The notes beneath the pieces were generated by a model, which worked only from the letters and a program-made list of their open reading frames with translations, ran no database searches and was not told the DNA's origin. 64,000 nucleotides of DNA from Janthinobacterium lividum (lineage in GTDB: Bacteria; Pseudomonadota; Gammaproteobacteria; Burkholderiales; Burkholderiaceae_D), in NCBI RefSeq assembly GCF_034424625.1, contig NZ_CP139976.1, positions 5,828,001-5,892,000 on the forward strand, in the 5' to 3' direction. A program made the position numbers and the translations under genes. Shown here piece by piece: positions 46,033-55,313 of the stretch. Each line of letters begins with the position of its first letter. Position 1 is the first letter of the stretch.

Positions 46033-46173
46033 GATGCTCTCCCCGTATTGGAGCTATCACGTTAGCAAAGCGCGTCCATCGTCGTTTGCGCCAGCACAAA
46101 GACCACCGCAAAACAGGTATCATCGCGCCATTGCACACGATGCAAAACCCATACGTTTTTATCAGGAACACAC

Positions 46174-47298
46174 ATGACCATTAAAATCAGCCAGCAATTC
46201 GATGCCGGCGCGATCGAGGTGCTGCGCGCCGACGATGCCCAATCCATCGAGCTGAACATCCGCAAGGATTCCCACGCCGACATCACGCAGTGGTTTTACT
46301 TCCGCCTGCAAGGCGCACAAGGCGAGGCATGCACGATCCGCTTCATGAATGCAGGCAAGTCAGCCTACCCGGACGGCTGGAAAGATTACCAGGCCGTGGC
46401 CAGCTACGACCGCGAAACCTGGTTCCGCGTGCCCACCAGCTTTGATGGCACCGTGATGACTATCGAACACACGCCCGAGGAAGAAAGCGTGTACTACGCC
46501 TACTTCGAGCCATACCCATGGGACCGCCACCTGGCCCTGATCGACAGCGCGCAAGCGTCGCCGCTGGTACGCTTGATCGACCTGGGTAGCACCGTCGAAG
46601 GCCGCGACATGAACCTGCTGGTGGTCGGTGACGCCGATGCAGAGAAGAAAGTCTGGATCATCGCGCGTCAGCATCCCGGTGAAACGATGGCCGAATGGTT
46701 TGTTGAAGGCATGCTCGAAGCCTTGCTGGACCAGGCCAATCCGTTTGCCCGCCAGTGCCTGCAGGACGCCGTCTTCTATGTGGTGCCGAACATGAACCCG
46801 GACGGTTCCGTGCACGGCAACCTGCGCACCAACGCGGCCGGCGCCAACCTGAACCGCGAATGGATGACGCCGACCATGGAGCGCAGCCCGGAAGTGTTCC
46901 TGGTAAAACAAAAAATGCATGAAATCGGCTGCGACCTGTTCCTCGACGTGCATGGCGACGAAGGCTTGCCTTACGTCTTCGTGGCTGGCAGCGATGCGCT
47001 GGAAAATTTCACGCCGGCACAAAAGGCCGAGCAAGACCGCTTCATCGCCGACTTCAAGGTGGCCAGCCCCGACTTCCAGGATGAACACGGCTATGAAGAC
47101 GGCCCGTTCACGCCGGAAGTGCTGACCATGGGTTCGCCCCATATCACCCACGCCTTCGGCTGCCTGTCGCTGACCCTGGAACTGCCGTTCAAGGACAACG
47201 CCAACGATCCCGATCCGCAAACGGGCTGGAGCGGCGCCCGCAGCGCCGCCCTGGGCGCTGCCGTATTGCAACCGATCCTGGCCACCTTGCGCGCTTAA
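46174..47298 (+). CDS. M14-family cytosolic carboxypeptidase (CCP6-like)
   Basis: 374 residues. An N-terminal beta-sandwich (1-130) as in cytosolic carboxypeptidases, then the M14 zinc domain: HPGE (first two ligands, in ARQHPGETM), third histidine in LDVHGDEG, NMNPDGSVHGN, and the late catalytic glutamate in LSLTLELPF. Bacterial members of this CCP group are largely untested; the eukaryotic ones remove C-terminal glutamates from tubulin. No signal peptide. Monocistronic, followed by a terminator. Confidence 0.92.
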   Translation: MTIKISQQFDAGAIEVLRADDAQSIELNIRKDSHADITQWFYFRLQGAQGEACTIRFMNAGKSAYPDGWKDYQAVASYDRETWFRVPTSFDGTVMTIEHTPEEESVYYAYFEPYPWDRHLALIDSAQASPLVRLIDLGSTVEGRDMNLLVVGDADAEKKVWIIARQHPGETMAEWFVEGMLEALLDQANPFARQCLQDAVFYVVPNMNPDGSVHGNLRTNAAGANLNREWMTPTMERSPEVFLVKQKMHEIGCDLFLDVHGDEGLPYVFVAGSDALENFTPAQKAEQDRFIADFKVASPDFQDEHGYEDGPFTPEVLTMGSPHITHAFGCLSLTLELPFKDNANDPDPQTGWSGARSAALGAAVLQPILATLRA

Positions 47299-47313
47299 GC
47301 CTTACCGCAGTCA

Positions 47314-47345
47314 CGCGGCCCGACCTCGCAGGCGGGCCGCGCTTT
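47314..47345 (+). terminator. Terminator after the M14 carboxypeptidase gene
   Basis: Perfect 9-bp stem CGCGGCCCG (47314-47322) / CGGGCCGCG (47333-47341) followed by CTTTTC. Lies between convergent genes. Confidence 0.8.
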
Positions 47346-47349
47346 TCTC

Positions 47350-48675
47350 TCAGCCCTTGGCTACCTTGCGCAAGGCTTCCACCAGCCGGTCCAGATGCGA
47401 CTCGGGCGTAAAGATGCCCGGCGTCACGCGCACGCAAGCGCCGGAAGCGAGACCGTCGCGCGGCACGGCAAAGATGCCGTGTTCCTGTACCAGCTTTTTC
47501 GACAGCGCATAGCTGTCGGCCACGCTCGTCTTGCCCTTCAGGCGGAACGAAGCGATGGCGCTCGTCAGGCGCGGATCGGCTGACGCCAGCACCTCGATGC
47601 CTTCGATGGCGCGCGCCGCTTCCACCCAGCGGTTGCGCAGCAGCCGCAGCCGCGCCTGCTTGTTGGCCACGCCGATCTGCGCATGCAAGTCCAGCGCCAC
47701 CGGCAAGCTCAGATAAGCGGCGAAATTGACCGTGCCCGTGTGCACGCGCGTGCGGATATCGTCGCCCGCCTTTTCTCCCCGCAGTTCCCCCATGTACGGA
47801 TCGATATCGGCCACCCTGCCCCGCTTGATATACGCAGCGCCCACGCCGACGGGCGCGCCTATCCATTTATGCAGGTTAATGCCGGCAAAATCCGCCTGCA
47901 GGTCAGGAATCGTCATGTCCAGCTGGCCGAAGCCGTGCGCCGTATCGACGATCACGTCGATGCCCCGTGCGCGTGCCAGGCGGCTGATCTCGGCCACGGG
48001 CAAGACCATGCCGTTGCGGTGATTGACGTGCGTGAGCAGCATCAGTTTCAAGGTCGGATGGCGTTCCATGGCAGCAACATAGGCGGCGATGACGCCATCA
48101 TGCGTAAACGGTTCCGGCATGGCAATCGACACGACTTGGGCGCCGCGCCGCTGCTGCAGCCAGCGCGTGACGGTGATCATATTGTCGTAATCGATGTCCG
48201 CGTACAGCACCGTATCGCCGGGACGCAAGCGGTTATAGCCGGCGATCAGGACTTGCAGCGCTTCCGTGGCGCCCCGCGTCAGCACGATTTCATCGATGCC
48301 CACACCCAGCGCCCTGGCCGCCGCCGCGCGCGCCGCCTCGAAGTCGGCCGGAAAGCGCATGCGCGCATACCAGGCATTGTCGCGGTTGACCATGGCCAGC
48401 TGCTGCTCGTAGTGGCGCAGCACGGGCCTGGCCATCGAACCCCAGAAAGCATTGTCGAGTTGCACGATGGCATCGGTCGTGTCGTACTGCGCGGCCACGG
48501 CCTGCCAGTAAGCCTGGTTGCTGGCCAGGGCATCCGGCGTGGTGCCGGCCGGCACCGATGGCAAGGACGAAGGCAGGGCGGCAGATGCTGCCGCAGCCGA
48601 TCCTGCGCCCGCCGCCATGGGCAGCGCTGCCGCCAGCGAACCCGCGCGCAACAGGGCGCGGCGTTGTGGATTCAT
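47350..48675 (-). CDS. Tat-exported PLP-dependent class V aminotransferase-fold enzyme (PvdN/isopenicillin N epimerase-like)
   Basis: 441 residues from ATG 48675, which has AAGGGAG 6 bases upstream. Twin-arginine leader NPQRRALLRAG followed by an alanine-rich hydrophobic stretch, so export is folded with PLP bound. The catalytic core has VLTRGATEALQVL, VDTAHGFGQLD and the PLP lysine K270 in NLHKWIGAP. This matches PvdN, the periplasmic PLP enzyme that modifies pyoverdine in pseudomonads, and the epimerase-like group. Located 12 bases after a TonB receptor gene, so co-transcribed. No pyoverdine synthesis genes are in the window; the substrate is probably something brought in by that receptor. 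Confidence 0.88.
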   Translation of the reverse strand: MNPQRRALLRAGSLAAALPMAAGAGSAAAASAALPSSLPSVPAGTTPDALASNQAYWQAVAAQYDTTDAIVQLDNAFWGSMARPVLRHYEQQLAMVNRDNAWYARMRFPADFEAARAAAARALGVGIDEIVLTRGATEALQVLIAGYNRLRPGDTVLYADIDYDNMITVTRWLQQRRGAQVVSIAMPEPFTHDGVIAAYVAAMERHPTLKLMLLTHVNHRNGMVLPVAEISRLARARGIDVIVDTAHGFGQLDMTIPDLQADFAGINLHKWIGAPVGVGAAYIKRGRVADIDPYMGELRGEKAGDDIRTRVHTGTVNFAAYLSLPVALDLHAQIGVANKQARLRLLRNRWVEAARAIEGIEVLASADPRLTSAIASFRLKGKTSVADSYALSKKLVQEHGIFAVPRDGLASGACVRVTPGIFTPESHLDRLVEALRKVAKG

Positions 48676-48686
48676 CGTCATCTCCC

Positions 48687-51098
48687 TTAGAATTTCACTT
48701 TGTACTCGACGTACAGGTTACGCCCGTCCGTGTCGTACGGCGCATTGCGCGAATAGATCAGACCGCGGCTGGCCTGGAAGGTTGCTTCGTCAGGATACTT
48801 GTCCAGCACGTTGTCGATACCCACGCGCACGGACTGCTTGTCGCTGATCTTGTAGCTGGCCGCCAGGTCGAGGAATTGCATGGCGCCAAAACGCTGGAAG
48901 ATATCGCCCGTGGCATTGCCGGAATTGTCCGTCCACGCGCCGTAATAGCGCACGCGAGCCAGGGTATTCCAGTTGCCCAGGTCATAGTTGCCGCTGATGG
49001 TGGCTTTCTGGCGCGGCAAGCGCTCCTCGAAGACCTGGCGCTGGGCCGCATTCGTCACCAGGCTGGACTTGCCGTCGTCGACTTTCGTCGTGTTGTAGTT
49101 GTAGGCCAGGGTCAGGTTCAGCTTGCCGTCGCCGATACGGCTCAGGTGGCTGCCGACGATATCGATGCCGCGCGTGGTGGTGTCGAAGTCATTCGTGAAA
49201 TAGCTGACCGAGGTGTAACGCAGCGGATTAGCCACGCCGGCCGGCACGGCAAACGCGGCGGACGTGCTGAAGCGGTCGCTGACCTTGATGTCATACACGT
49301 CGACGGAACCGGAGAAGCCCGCCGATGTCTTCCACGTAAAGCCCAGCGACAGGTTCTTCGATTTTTCCGGCTTCAATGCCTTGGCGCCCAGCAGGATGGC
49401 CAGCGGATCGTTGTTGGCCAGGCGGCCGCTGGTAAACAGCAGCAGGGTCTTGGTGTCGAGGCCTTGATTCGTGCTGTTGGTGTTCGACTGGCCCGGCGTT
49501 GGCGCACGGAAACCTGTCGAGTAGGAACCGCGCAAGGCCATGTCTTCTCTCAAGGCATAGCGGGCCGACAACTTGCCGTTGACGGTGCTGCCGAATTCCG
49601 AGAAATGTTCATAGCGGGCCGCGCCGCCCAGGCTCAGGGCCTTCGTGACGGGCACTTCCACGTCCAGATAGGCCGCATAGCTGTCCTGGCCCCAGCTGCC
49701 CGCCTGGCGGTCGCTGAAGCCTGGCGCGCCATTCGCATTCGCGTCGAGGCCGATGGCCGCGCCCGGCCCCACCGTCCAGGACGCCACGTCGCCCGCCTTC
49801 ACGCCATAGGTTTCATTGCGCGCCTCCGCGCCGAAGGCGATGTTGACCGGTTGCGGCAGGGACGCTACGGGCAATTCATAGTTGAAGTTGGCGTTGAGAA
49901 TCTTTTCCACCTGCGACAACTGGCCCAGGTAAAACGATGTCGGGCTGCCCTGTCCCATCGAGGCGTTGATGGAATTGGCCAGGTTGTAATCGATGCGGTT
50001 GCGCCCCCAGGACGCGCTCACGTCCCAGCCGAAGCGGTCGTTGAAATGACCGCGCACGCCGGCCACCACCTGTACATCATCCTGCTCGTTCGAATAGCTG
50101 GGGCTGAAGCCCAGCGGATAGATGCTGCGCAAGTCCCAGCCAGGGAACAGGCTGCTGGTTTTATACGCGCCCGTGCTGGTGTCCGGGTTGCGCCAGTTGA
50201 AATCCGAGGTGCCGTCACTGCGGCTGAACAGACCGAAACCGTACAGTTCCGTCGTGTCGGACAGGGCCATGCTGGCGTTGAAGCCGATGCGCTTGCTGTC
50301 GAGTTCCGGCTGGCCCCAGCGCTGCACGGGATTCGGTACCTTCAGTTCCGGATGCGCATTCTGAAAAGCAATCGCGTCGGCCCGCTGGCGCGTGCGCGAC
50401 GTGGGGTCGGACTTGGCCAGCGCGCCGAAAATCGTCGCCTTGCCCGTCTCGCCAAAGGCAAAGCCCGTCTTCAGGTTCACTTCATTGCCCTTGCCGTCGC
50501 CTTCCGAATATTGCGAATGGTGCACGGAGACCTCCGTGCCGAGCGTATCGTCGAGAATGATATTGATCACGCCGGCAATCGCATCGGAGCCGTACTGGGC
50601 GGAAGCGCCGTCGCGCAGCACCTCGATGCGCTTGATGGCGGAGACGGGAATCTGCGCCAGGTCCGGCGCCTGCGCGCCGCGCGCGCCGAGCAAGGCGCTG
50701 CGGTGAAAACGCTTGCCATTGACCAGCACCAGTGTCTGGTCCGGCGACAGGCCGCGCAAGGTGGCGGGGCGCACGAACACTTGCCCGTCAGCCATCGGCA
50801 GACGCTGCACCACGTATGAAGGCACGAGTTGCGCCAGCACATCGTTCAAGTCCGACGATTCAACGGCGCCGATATCTTCGCGGTTGAACACATCCACGGG
50901 CGCCATGGTGTCGAACTGCGTGCGGTTGCTGCCGCGCGTGCCCGTCACGATCACGGCTTGCGGAGCTTCACTGGCGTCGCTGGCGGAAGCTGGCGCAGCG
51001 GGCGCGGCGCCATGGGCTTGGGCCGGATGGGCGAACAGGGCGTTCATGGCACACAACAGGGCCACCGCGCGGGCGATGCGGGTACGGGAGTAGGTCAT
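48687..51098 (-). CDS. TonB-dependent outer-membrane receptor
   Basis: 803 residues from ATG 51098; GTG 51110 is a possible start and neither has a clear ribosome-binding site. Signal peptide (ending AHPAQAHG), plug domain (VIVTGTRGSNRTQFDTMAPV; RRDG-like LVNGKRFHRSALLG; VLRDGASAQYGSDAIAGVIN), 22-strand barrel, terminal VEYKVKF as outer-membrane signal. First gene of a two-gene unit with the exported PLP enzyme. Substrate unknown; siderophore or peptide suggested by the partner. Confidence 0.95.
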   Translation of the reverse strand: MTYSRTRIARAVALLCAMNALFAHPAQAHGAAPAAPASASDASEAPQAVIVTGTRGSNRTQFDTMAPVDVFNREDIGAVESSDLNDVLAQLVPSYVVQRLPMADGQVFVRPATLRGLSPDQTLVLVNGKRFHRSALLGARGAQAPDLAQIPVSAIKRIEVLRDGASAQYGSDAIAGVINIILDDTLGTEVSVHHSQYSEGDGKGNEVNLKTGFAFGETGKATIFGALAKSDPTSRTRQRADAIAFQNAHPELKVPNPVQRWGQPELDSKRIGFNASMALSDTTELYGFGLFSRSDGTSDFNWRNPDTSTGAYKTSSLFPGWDLRSIYPLGFSPSYSNEQDDVQVVAGVRGHFNDRFGWDVSASWGRNRIDYNLANSINASMGQGSPTSFYLGQLSQVEKILNANFNYELPVASLPQPVNIAFGAEARNETYGVKAGDVASWTVGPGAAIGLDANANGAPGFSDRQAGSWGQDSYAAYLDVEVPVTKALSLGGAARYEHFSEFGSTVNGKLSARYALREDMALRGSYSTGFRAPTPGQSNTNSTNQGLDTKTLLLFTSGRLANNDPLAILLGAKALKPEKSKNLSLGFTWKTSAGFSGSVDVYDIKVSDRFSTSAAFAVPAGVANPLRYTSVSYFTNDFDTTTRGIDIVGSHLSRIGDGKLNLTLAYNYNTTKVDDGKSSLVTNAAQRQVFEERLPRQKATISGNYDLGNWNTLARVRYYGAWTDNSGNATGDIFQRFGAMQFLDLAASYKISDKQSVRVGIDNVLDKYPDEATFQASRGLIYSRNAPYDTDGRNLYVEYKVKF

Positions 51099-51497
51099 GG
51101 AGAGGGTCACTATGCAGGTTGAATCAACAACAACGCGTCACGGCAAGACTCGCATCTTGCATGAAATATCACGAAGTTCAGCTTACTTACATTAAAAGCA
51201 TCTAAATAGCGCAGATAACGTCAGATGGCGACATCATACGAAGGCAATATTTCATCCGTATGACGAGCTGATCACTACTACCAAGCCGCCGCATGCACAC
51301 TGCCCCGGCGGCCGGCGGCGACTGGCATTCCCCTGACCGCCAGTTTGCATTCGCGCGCAGAGAGAAACATGCGGTGGCAGCGAGAGGGCAAATGGGGGGC
51401 AACAACGAGACAATTCGATAGATTTCCTACAATCAACACTCCCTATAATGCGACCGCGCAACGACACGCATGCTTGTCGCTATATTAGGTTGTGAAG
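51099..51497. other. Intergenic region upstream of TonB receptor and lipoprotein genes
   Basis: Divergent promoter region. TATAAT at 51444-51449 lies about 50 bases before the lipoprotein gene. I looked for an iron-box-like palindrome upstream of the receptor gene and saw none that was convincing. No coding sequence or RNA gene seen. Confidence 0.45.
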
Positions 51498-52499
51498 ATG
51501 AAGAAACAAACCATACTGTGCGCGCTCGTCAGCCTGCTCACCCTCTCCGCTTGCGGCGGCGGAGGTAGCGGAGGTAGCGGCGGGAATGGCAGCAATCCGG
51601 ATCCTAAACCGGTGGTGCCACCGACACCGGTGCTGGCATCCATCAATGCCGCAGATGCATTAAAGAAATTCCTGGGCAGCGACCTGACCATCTCGAATCT
51701 GGCCTCCAATGATGGCTATCTGGGGTCGGCGATGTTAATCGTCAGCCAGGAATTCGGACAGCCTGCACCATTCATTACCAATGGCGTATCGCAACAAGCG
51801 GCGTCCGTCAAAGTCATTTCACTGCTGCGCAGCAATGCCAGCGGCAAGCTGCTATACCGGAACACCTGGAAACTGCATCTGGACGCAAACATGCAGCCCA
51901 TCGGCATGGCACTCGGCTATGCCGATGCCGGCTACAAAGCGTGCATGTCCGTCACGGGCCACGAAGCATTGCCCGCTCTCAGCAATGCATCCGGCACGTA
52001 TTTTTCGGGCGTGCAAACGTCGGCGTATGTCGAAGGTTTCAAAGCGGGGAAGTACGCGAATTACTGCGACCCCAGCGCCACCACGACCACCAATGTGGAA
52101 TGGTCGGTTGCGGCAGGTTCGCCAAATCCCTATTTCTGCCTGGCCATGCCTGGCAGCATGTCCAAGACCAAGACGCGGATCTGCGTTCCAGTCGATGCGG
52201 CCGGCACGCAGAATAATTCCGCATGGGTCCGACTTTACAACGAGGACGGCAGTGTCGCGATCGACTACAAGAACACGGTCCTGAATAAACCGGTGGAACA
52301 ATTGGGAACCGCCGTCGATGCCAACAACTATTGGTACGGCGCCGTATGGCGTCCGCAAGACGGCTATGTCTACCAGCGCTACCAGGATAGCAAATTTGCA
52401 TCCGAGCAAGCATGCAGGGACCAGACGGCAATTAACTGGAAAGCCACCTGGGACGCCTCGAATATTGCGTGGATGTGCGTCAACGTCAAAACGACGTAG
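51498..52499 (+). CDS. Putative lipoprotein, unknown function
   Basis: 333 residues from ATG 51498 (GTG 51492 also possible). Lipobox LSAC with C19, then a glycine-rich, proline-containing linker (20-45) as in surface lipoproteins. The remainder (50-333) is a globular domain with several paired cysteines (YANYCDP, YFCLAMPG, RICVPVD, WMCVNV), which suggests disulfides and extracytoplasmic location. I recognise no domain. Stands alone between a TonB receptor gene (divergent) and pmbA (convergent). Confidence 0.8.
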   Translation: MKKQTILCALVSLLTLSACGGGGSGGSGGNGSNPDPKPVVPPTPVLASINAADALKKFLGSDLTISNLASNDGYLGSAMLIVSQEFGQPAPFITNGVSQQAASVKVISLLRSNASGKLLYRNTWKLHLDANMQPIGMALGYADAGYKACMSVTGHEALPALSNASGTYFSGVQTSAYVEGFKAGKYANYCDPSATTTTNVEWSVAAGSPNPYFCLAMPGSMSKTKTRICVPVDAAGTQNNSAWVRLYNEDGSVAIDYKNTVLNKPVEQLGTAVDANNYWYGAVWRPQDGYVYQRYQDSKFASEQACRDQTAINWKATWDASNIAWMCVNVKTT

Positions 52500-52513
52500 A
52501 ACGGTAAGGTAGT

Positions 52514-52549
52514 CCCCCGGCCTGCCGGCAACCATGCCGCCGGCCGGGG
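52514..52549 (+). terminator. Terminator after the lipoprotein gene
   Basis: CCCCGGCC (52515-52522) / GGCCGGGG (52542-52549) stem with further pairing inside (GCCGGC/GCCG), in the 66-base gap to pmbA. No T-run follows, so strength is uncertain. Confidence 0.55.
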
Positions 52550-52565
52550 TGTGTCAGGGCGGGGC

Positions 52566-53918
52566 TTAACCGCCCGCCACCACCATGCTCTCGATGAGGA
52601 TGGAGCCGGTTTCCTTGGTGCCGCGGCGCAAGGCGTCCGCGCCCACGGCCACGATGTTGCGCAGCATGTCCTTCATGTTGCCGGCGATGGTGATTTCTTC
52701 CACCGGATACTGGATCACGCCGTTTTCCACCCAGAAACCGGAGGCGCCGCGCGAATAGTCGCCCGTCACGTAATTGGTTCCTTGTCCCATCAGTTCCGTC
52801 ACCAGCAAGCCCGTGCCCAGCTTTTTCAGCATGGCACTAAAATCGTCGCTGGCTGCCGTCTGCTTCGAAGTCAGGTACAGATTGTGCGAGCCGCCCGCGT
52901 TGCCCGTCGTCTGCATTCCCAGCTTGCGGGCCGTGTAAGTCGACAGGAAATAGCCTTGCACCACGCCATCCTTGACGACGTCGCGGCTGACGGTTTTCAC
53001 GCCCTCTTCATCGAACGGGGCCGAACCGACGCCGCCGATCACGTGCGGGTCTTCGAATATCTGCACGTGCGACGGCAGCACTTGCGTGCCCAGGGAATCG
53101 TTCAGGAAAGTGGACTTGCGGTACAGGGCGCCGCCCGAGGTCGCTTGCACGTAGGTACCGAGCAAACCGGCCGCCAGCGGCGCCTCGAACAGCACGGGAC
53201 AGGTGCGCGTGCCCAGCTTGCGCGCGTTCAGGCGCGACAGGGCGCGCTCGGCGGCGTAGCGGCCGATGGCTTCCGGGCTCGACATTTTGGAGGCGTCGCG
53301 CACGGACGAATACCAGTCGTCGCGCTGCATCTTGGCGCCCTTGCCGGCGATGGGCGCCACGGACAGGGTGTGGCGCGAAAACGGGTAGCCGCCGATGAAG
53401 CCGCGCGAATTGGCGGACACAAAGTGCGATTGCTGCACGTGCACACCGGCGCCTTCGCTGTTCGTGATGCGCGGATCGACGGCAAACGCGGCCGCTTCGG
53501 CCCGCTGGGCCAGCACGACGGCTTCCTCGGCGGAAATGAGCCAGGGATAGAACAGTTGCAAATCGCGGGGGGCCATTTCCAGCATGTCGGCGTCGGCCAG
53601 TCCCGCGCAATCGTCCTCGGCCGTGAAACGGGCGATGTTGTAGGCGGCGTCCACCGTGGCGCGCAGGGCGGACGGCGAGAAATCGGAGGTGCTGGCATTG
53701 CCGCGCTTCTTGCCCACAAACACGGTCACGCCCATGCCCTTGTCCTTGTTTTGCTCGATCGTTTCGATCTTGCCTTTTCGGACAGAAACGGACAGGCCAC
53801 CGCCTTCGCTGACTTCGACGGCAGCGTCGGTGCCGCCCGCTTCCCGCGCAAAAGACAACACATCACGGGCTAGTTGCTGCAATTGCTCTTGACTATGGGT
53901 AAATACGGAGTCGTTCAT
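52566..53918 (-). CDS. pmbA: Metalloprotease-regulator subunit PmbA (TldE)
   Basis: 450 residues from ATG 53918. Family motifs: VEVSEGGGLSVSVRKGKIET near the N-terminus, AGNAGGSHNLYL, and GDYSRGASGFWVENG near the C-terminus. PmbA forms a heterodimer with TldD that processes microcin precursors and degrades CcdA; the zinc-binding HExxxH is carried by TldD, not by this subunit. tldD is not in the window. Divergent from darP across 92 bases, a common arrangement in betaproteobacteria. Confidence 0.96.
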   Translation of the reverse strand: MNDSVFTHSQEQLQQLARDVLSFAREAGGTDAAVEVSEGGGLSVSVRKGKIETIEQNKDKGMGVTVFVGKKRGNASTSDFSPSALRATVDAAYNIARFTAEDDCAGLADADMLEMAPRDLQLFYPWLISAEEAVVLAQRAEAAAFAVDPRITNSEGAGVHVQQSHFVSANSRGFIGGYPFSRHTLSVAPIAGKGAKMQRDDWYSSVRDASKMSSPEAIGRYAAERALSRLNARKLGTRTCPVLFEAPLAAGLLGTYVQATSGGALYRKSTFLNDSLGTQVLPSHVQIFEDPHVIGGVGSAPFDEEGVKTVSRDVVKDGVVQGYFLSTYTARKLGMQTTGNAGGSHNLYLTSKQTAASDDFSAMLKKLGTGLLVTELMGQGTNYVTGDYSRGASGFWVENGVIQYPVEEITIAGNMKDMLRNIVAVGADALRRGTKETGSILIESMVVAGG

Positions 53919-54010
53919 GCGCTGTTTTCTTCGGAAAGCCGCTAAAAAGGTTATCATAGCAGTCGTTTACAGTTTACAGGTGCGGCCTACGCGGCCAATC
54001 CCGCCTTATC

Positions 54011-54610
54011 ATGCCAAATCCAAACCGGGGAGCTTGCGGCTTCCAATCGACCGAATTCGAACAGGAATATGAACGTCCTTCGAAGTCGGAACTCAAGCGC
54101 CAGATGACCGTCCTGCAAAAGCTGGGCGAAGAACTCGTCAATGAGGCACGTGACCGCGTCAAGCGCGTCCCGATGCCGGAAGACGTGCGCGACGCCATTC
54201 TCGAATGCCAGCAAATCAAGGACCACGAAGGCCGCCGCCGCCAGCTGCAATACGTGGGCAAGAAGATGCGTACCCTGGATGAGGAAGAAGTTGCCGCCAT
54301 CCAACGCACCATCGATAGCTGGAAAGGCTTGTCGAAAGCCGACACGGCCAATATGCACGCGATGGAGCGCCGCCGCGACAAACTCTTGACGGATGACAAG
54401 GCATTAACCGTCTTGCTGTCGGAAAACCCGGAACTGGACGTGCAGCACCTGCGCACCCTGATCCGCAATGCCCGCAAGGAGCAGGCCGAGAACAAGCCAC
54501 CAAAAGCTTACCGTGAAATCTTCCAGATCTTGAAAGAGATCGCCAAGAAGAACAACAGCGGCAAGAAAGATGCCAATGAAGATGACGTTGAGCAAGAAGA
54601 AGACGAATAA
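54011..54610 (+). CDS. darP: Ribosome-associated assembly factor DarP (YjgA/DUF615)
   Basis: 199 residues. All-helical DUF615 protein: SKSELKRQMTVLQKLGEELV, RRRQLQYVGKKMR and HLRTLIRNARKEQ match the family. DarP binds late 50S precursors and promotes maturation of the peptidyl-transferase centre. The C-terminus is very acidic (EDDVEQEEDE). ATG 54011 lacks a strong ribosome-binding site. Monocistronic with a terminator. Confidence 0.95.
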   Translation: MPNPNRGACGFQSTEFEQEYERPSKSELKRQMTVLQKLGEELVNEARDRVKRVPMPEDVRDAILECQQIKDHEGRRRQLQYVGKKMRTLDEEEVAAIQRTIDSWKGLSKADTANMHAMERRRDKLLTDDKALTVLLSENPELDVQHLRTLIRNARKEQAENKPPKAYREIFQILKEIAKKNNSGKKDANEDDVEQEEDE

Positions 54611-54636
54611 ACCCCAGCTCCAGGGCTTGGGTTGAC

Positions 54637-54663
54637 AAAAACCGGGATCAGCCCGGTTTTTTT
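54637..54663 (+). terminator. Terminator of darP
   Basis: AAAACCGGG / CCCGGTTTT stem (54637-54645, 54652-54660) followed by TTT, just before the mog start. Confidence 0.9.
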
Positions 54664-54683
54664 ACGACATAGACAGGTGCCCC

Positions 54684-55313
54684 ATGACCACGATAGAAGA
54701 CGAATTGATTATCGGCCTCGTGTCGATCTCGGACCGCGCCAGCGGCGGCGTGTATGAAGACCTGGGCATCCCGGCCCTGGAAAGCTGGTTGTCCGCCGCC
54801 ATCCGCACGCCTTTCCGCCTGGAAAAACGGCTGATCCCGGACGAGCGCTCGCAGATTGAAAACACCCTGATCGACATGGTCGACCTGAGCCACTGCCATC
54901 TGATCCTGACGACGGGCGGCACGGGCCCGGCGCGCCGCGATGTGACGCCGGACGCCACGCTCAGCGTCGGGACCAAGGAAATGCCCGGTTTCGGCGAACA
55001 GATGCGCCAGATCAGCCTGCGCTTCGTGCCGACGGCGATCCTCTCGCGCCAGGTGGCCGTGATCCGCGAGACGCCAGAGCGTGCCGCCCTGATCATGAAC
55101 TTGCCGGGCCAGCCGAAAGCCATCAAGGAAACCCTGGAGGGACTGAAGGACGCTGACGGGAATCAATTGGTGAACGGCATCTTTGCCGCCGTGCCGTATT
55201 GCATCGACCTCATCGGCGGCCCCTACATGGAAACCGACCCGGCCATCTGCAAGGCCTTCCGTCCCAAATCGGCGCTGCGTCCGGCGCAACCTTTACCTGA
55301 GGAAAATACATGA
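54684..55313 (+). CDS. mog: Molybdopterin adenylyltransferase
   Basis: 209 residues, slightly longer than the E. coli enzyme. MoCF fold: VSISDRASGGVYEDLG, the substrate-binding TTGGTGPARRDVTPDAT, and LPGQPKAIKETLEGL. It adenylates molybdopterin to prepare molybdenum insertion. Its stop overlaps the start of the esterase gene (55310) by 4 bases, so both are translated from one message. Confidence 0.95.
   Translation: MTTIEDELIIGLVSISDRASGGVYEDLGIPALESWLSAAIRTPFRLEKRLIPDERSQIENTLIDMVDLSHCHLILTTGGTGPARRDVTPDATLSVGTKEMPGFGEQMRQISLRFVPTAILSRQVAVIRETPERAALIMNLPGQPKAIKETLEGLKDADGNQLVNGIFAAVPYCIDLIGGPYMETDPAICKAFRPKSALRPAQPLPEENT

Noticed and set aside
47350..51098. Naming the PLP enzyme PvdN outright
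   Set aside because: No pyoverdine genes are present and related epimerase-like enzymes share the fold, so only PvdN-like is justified.
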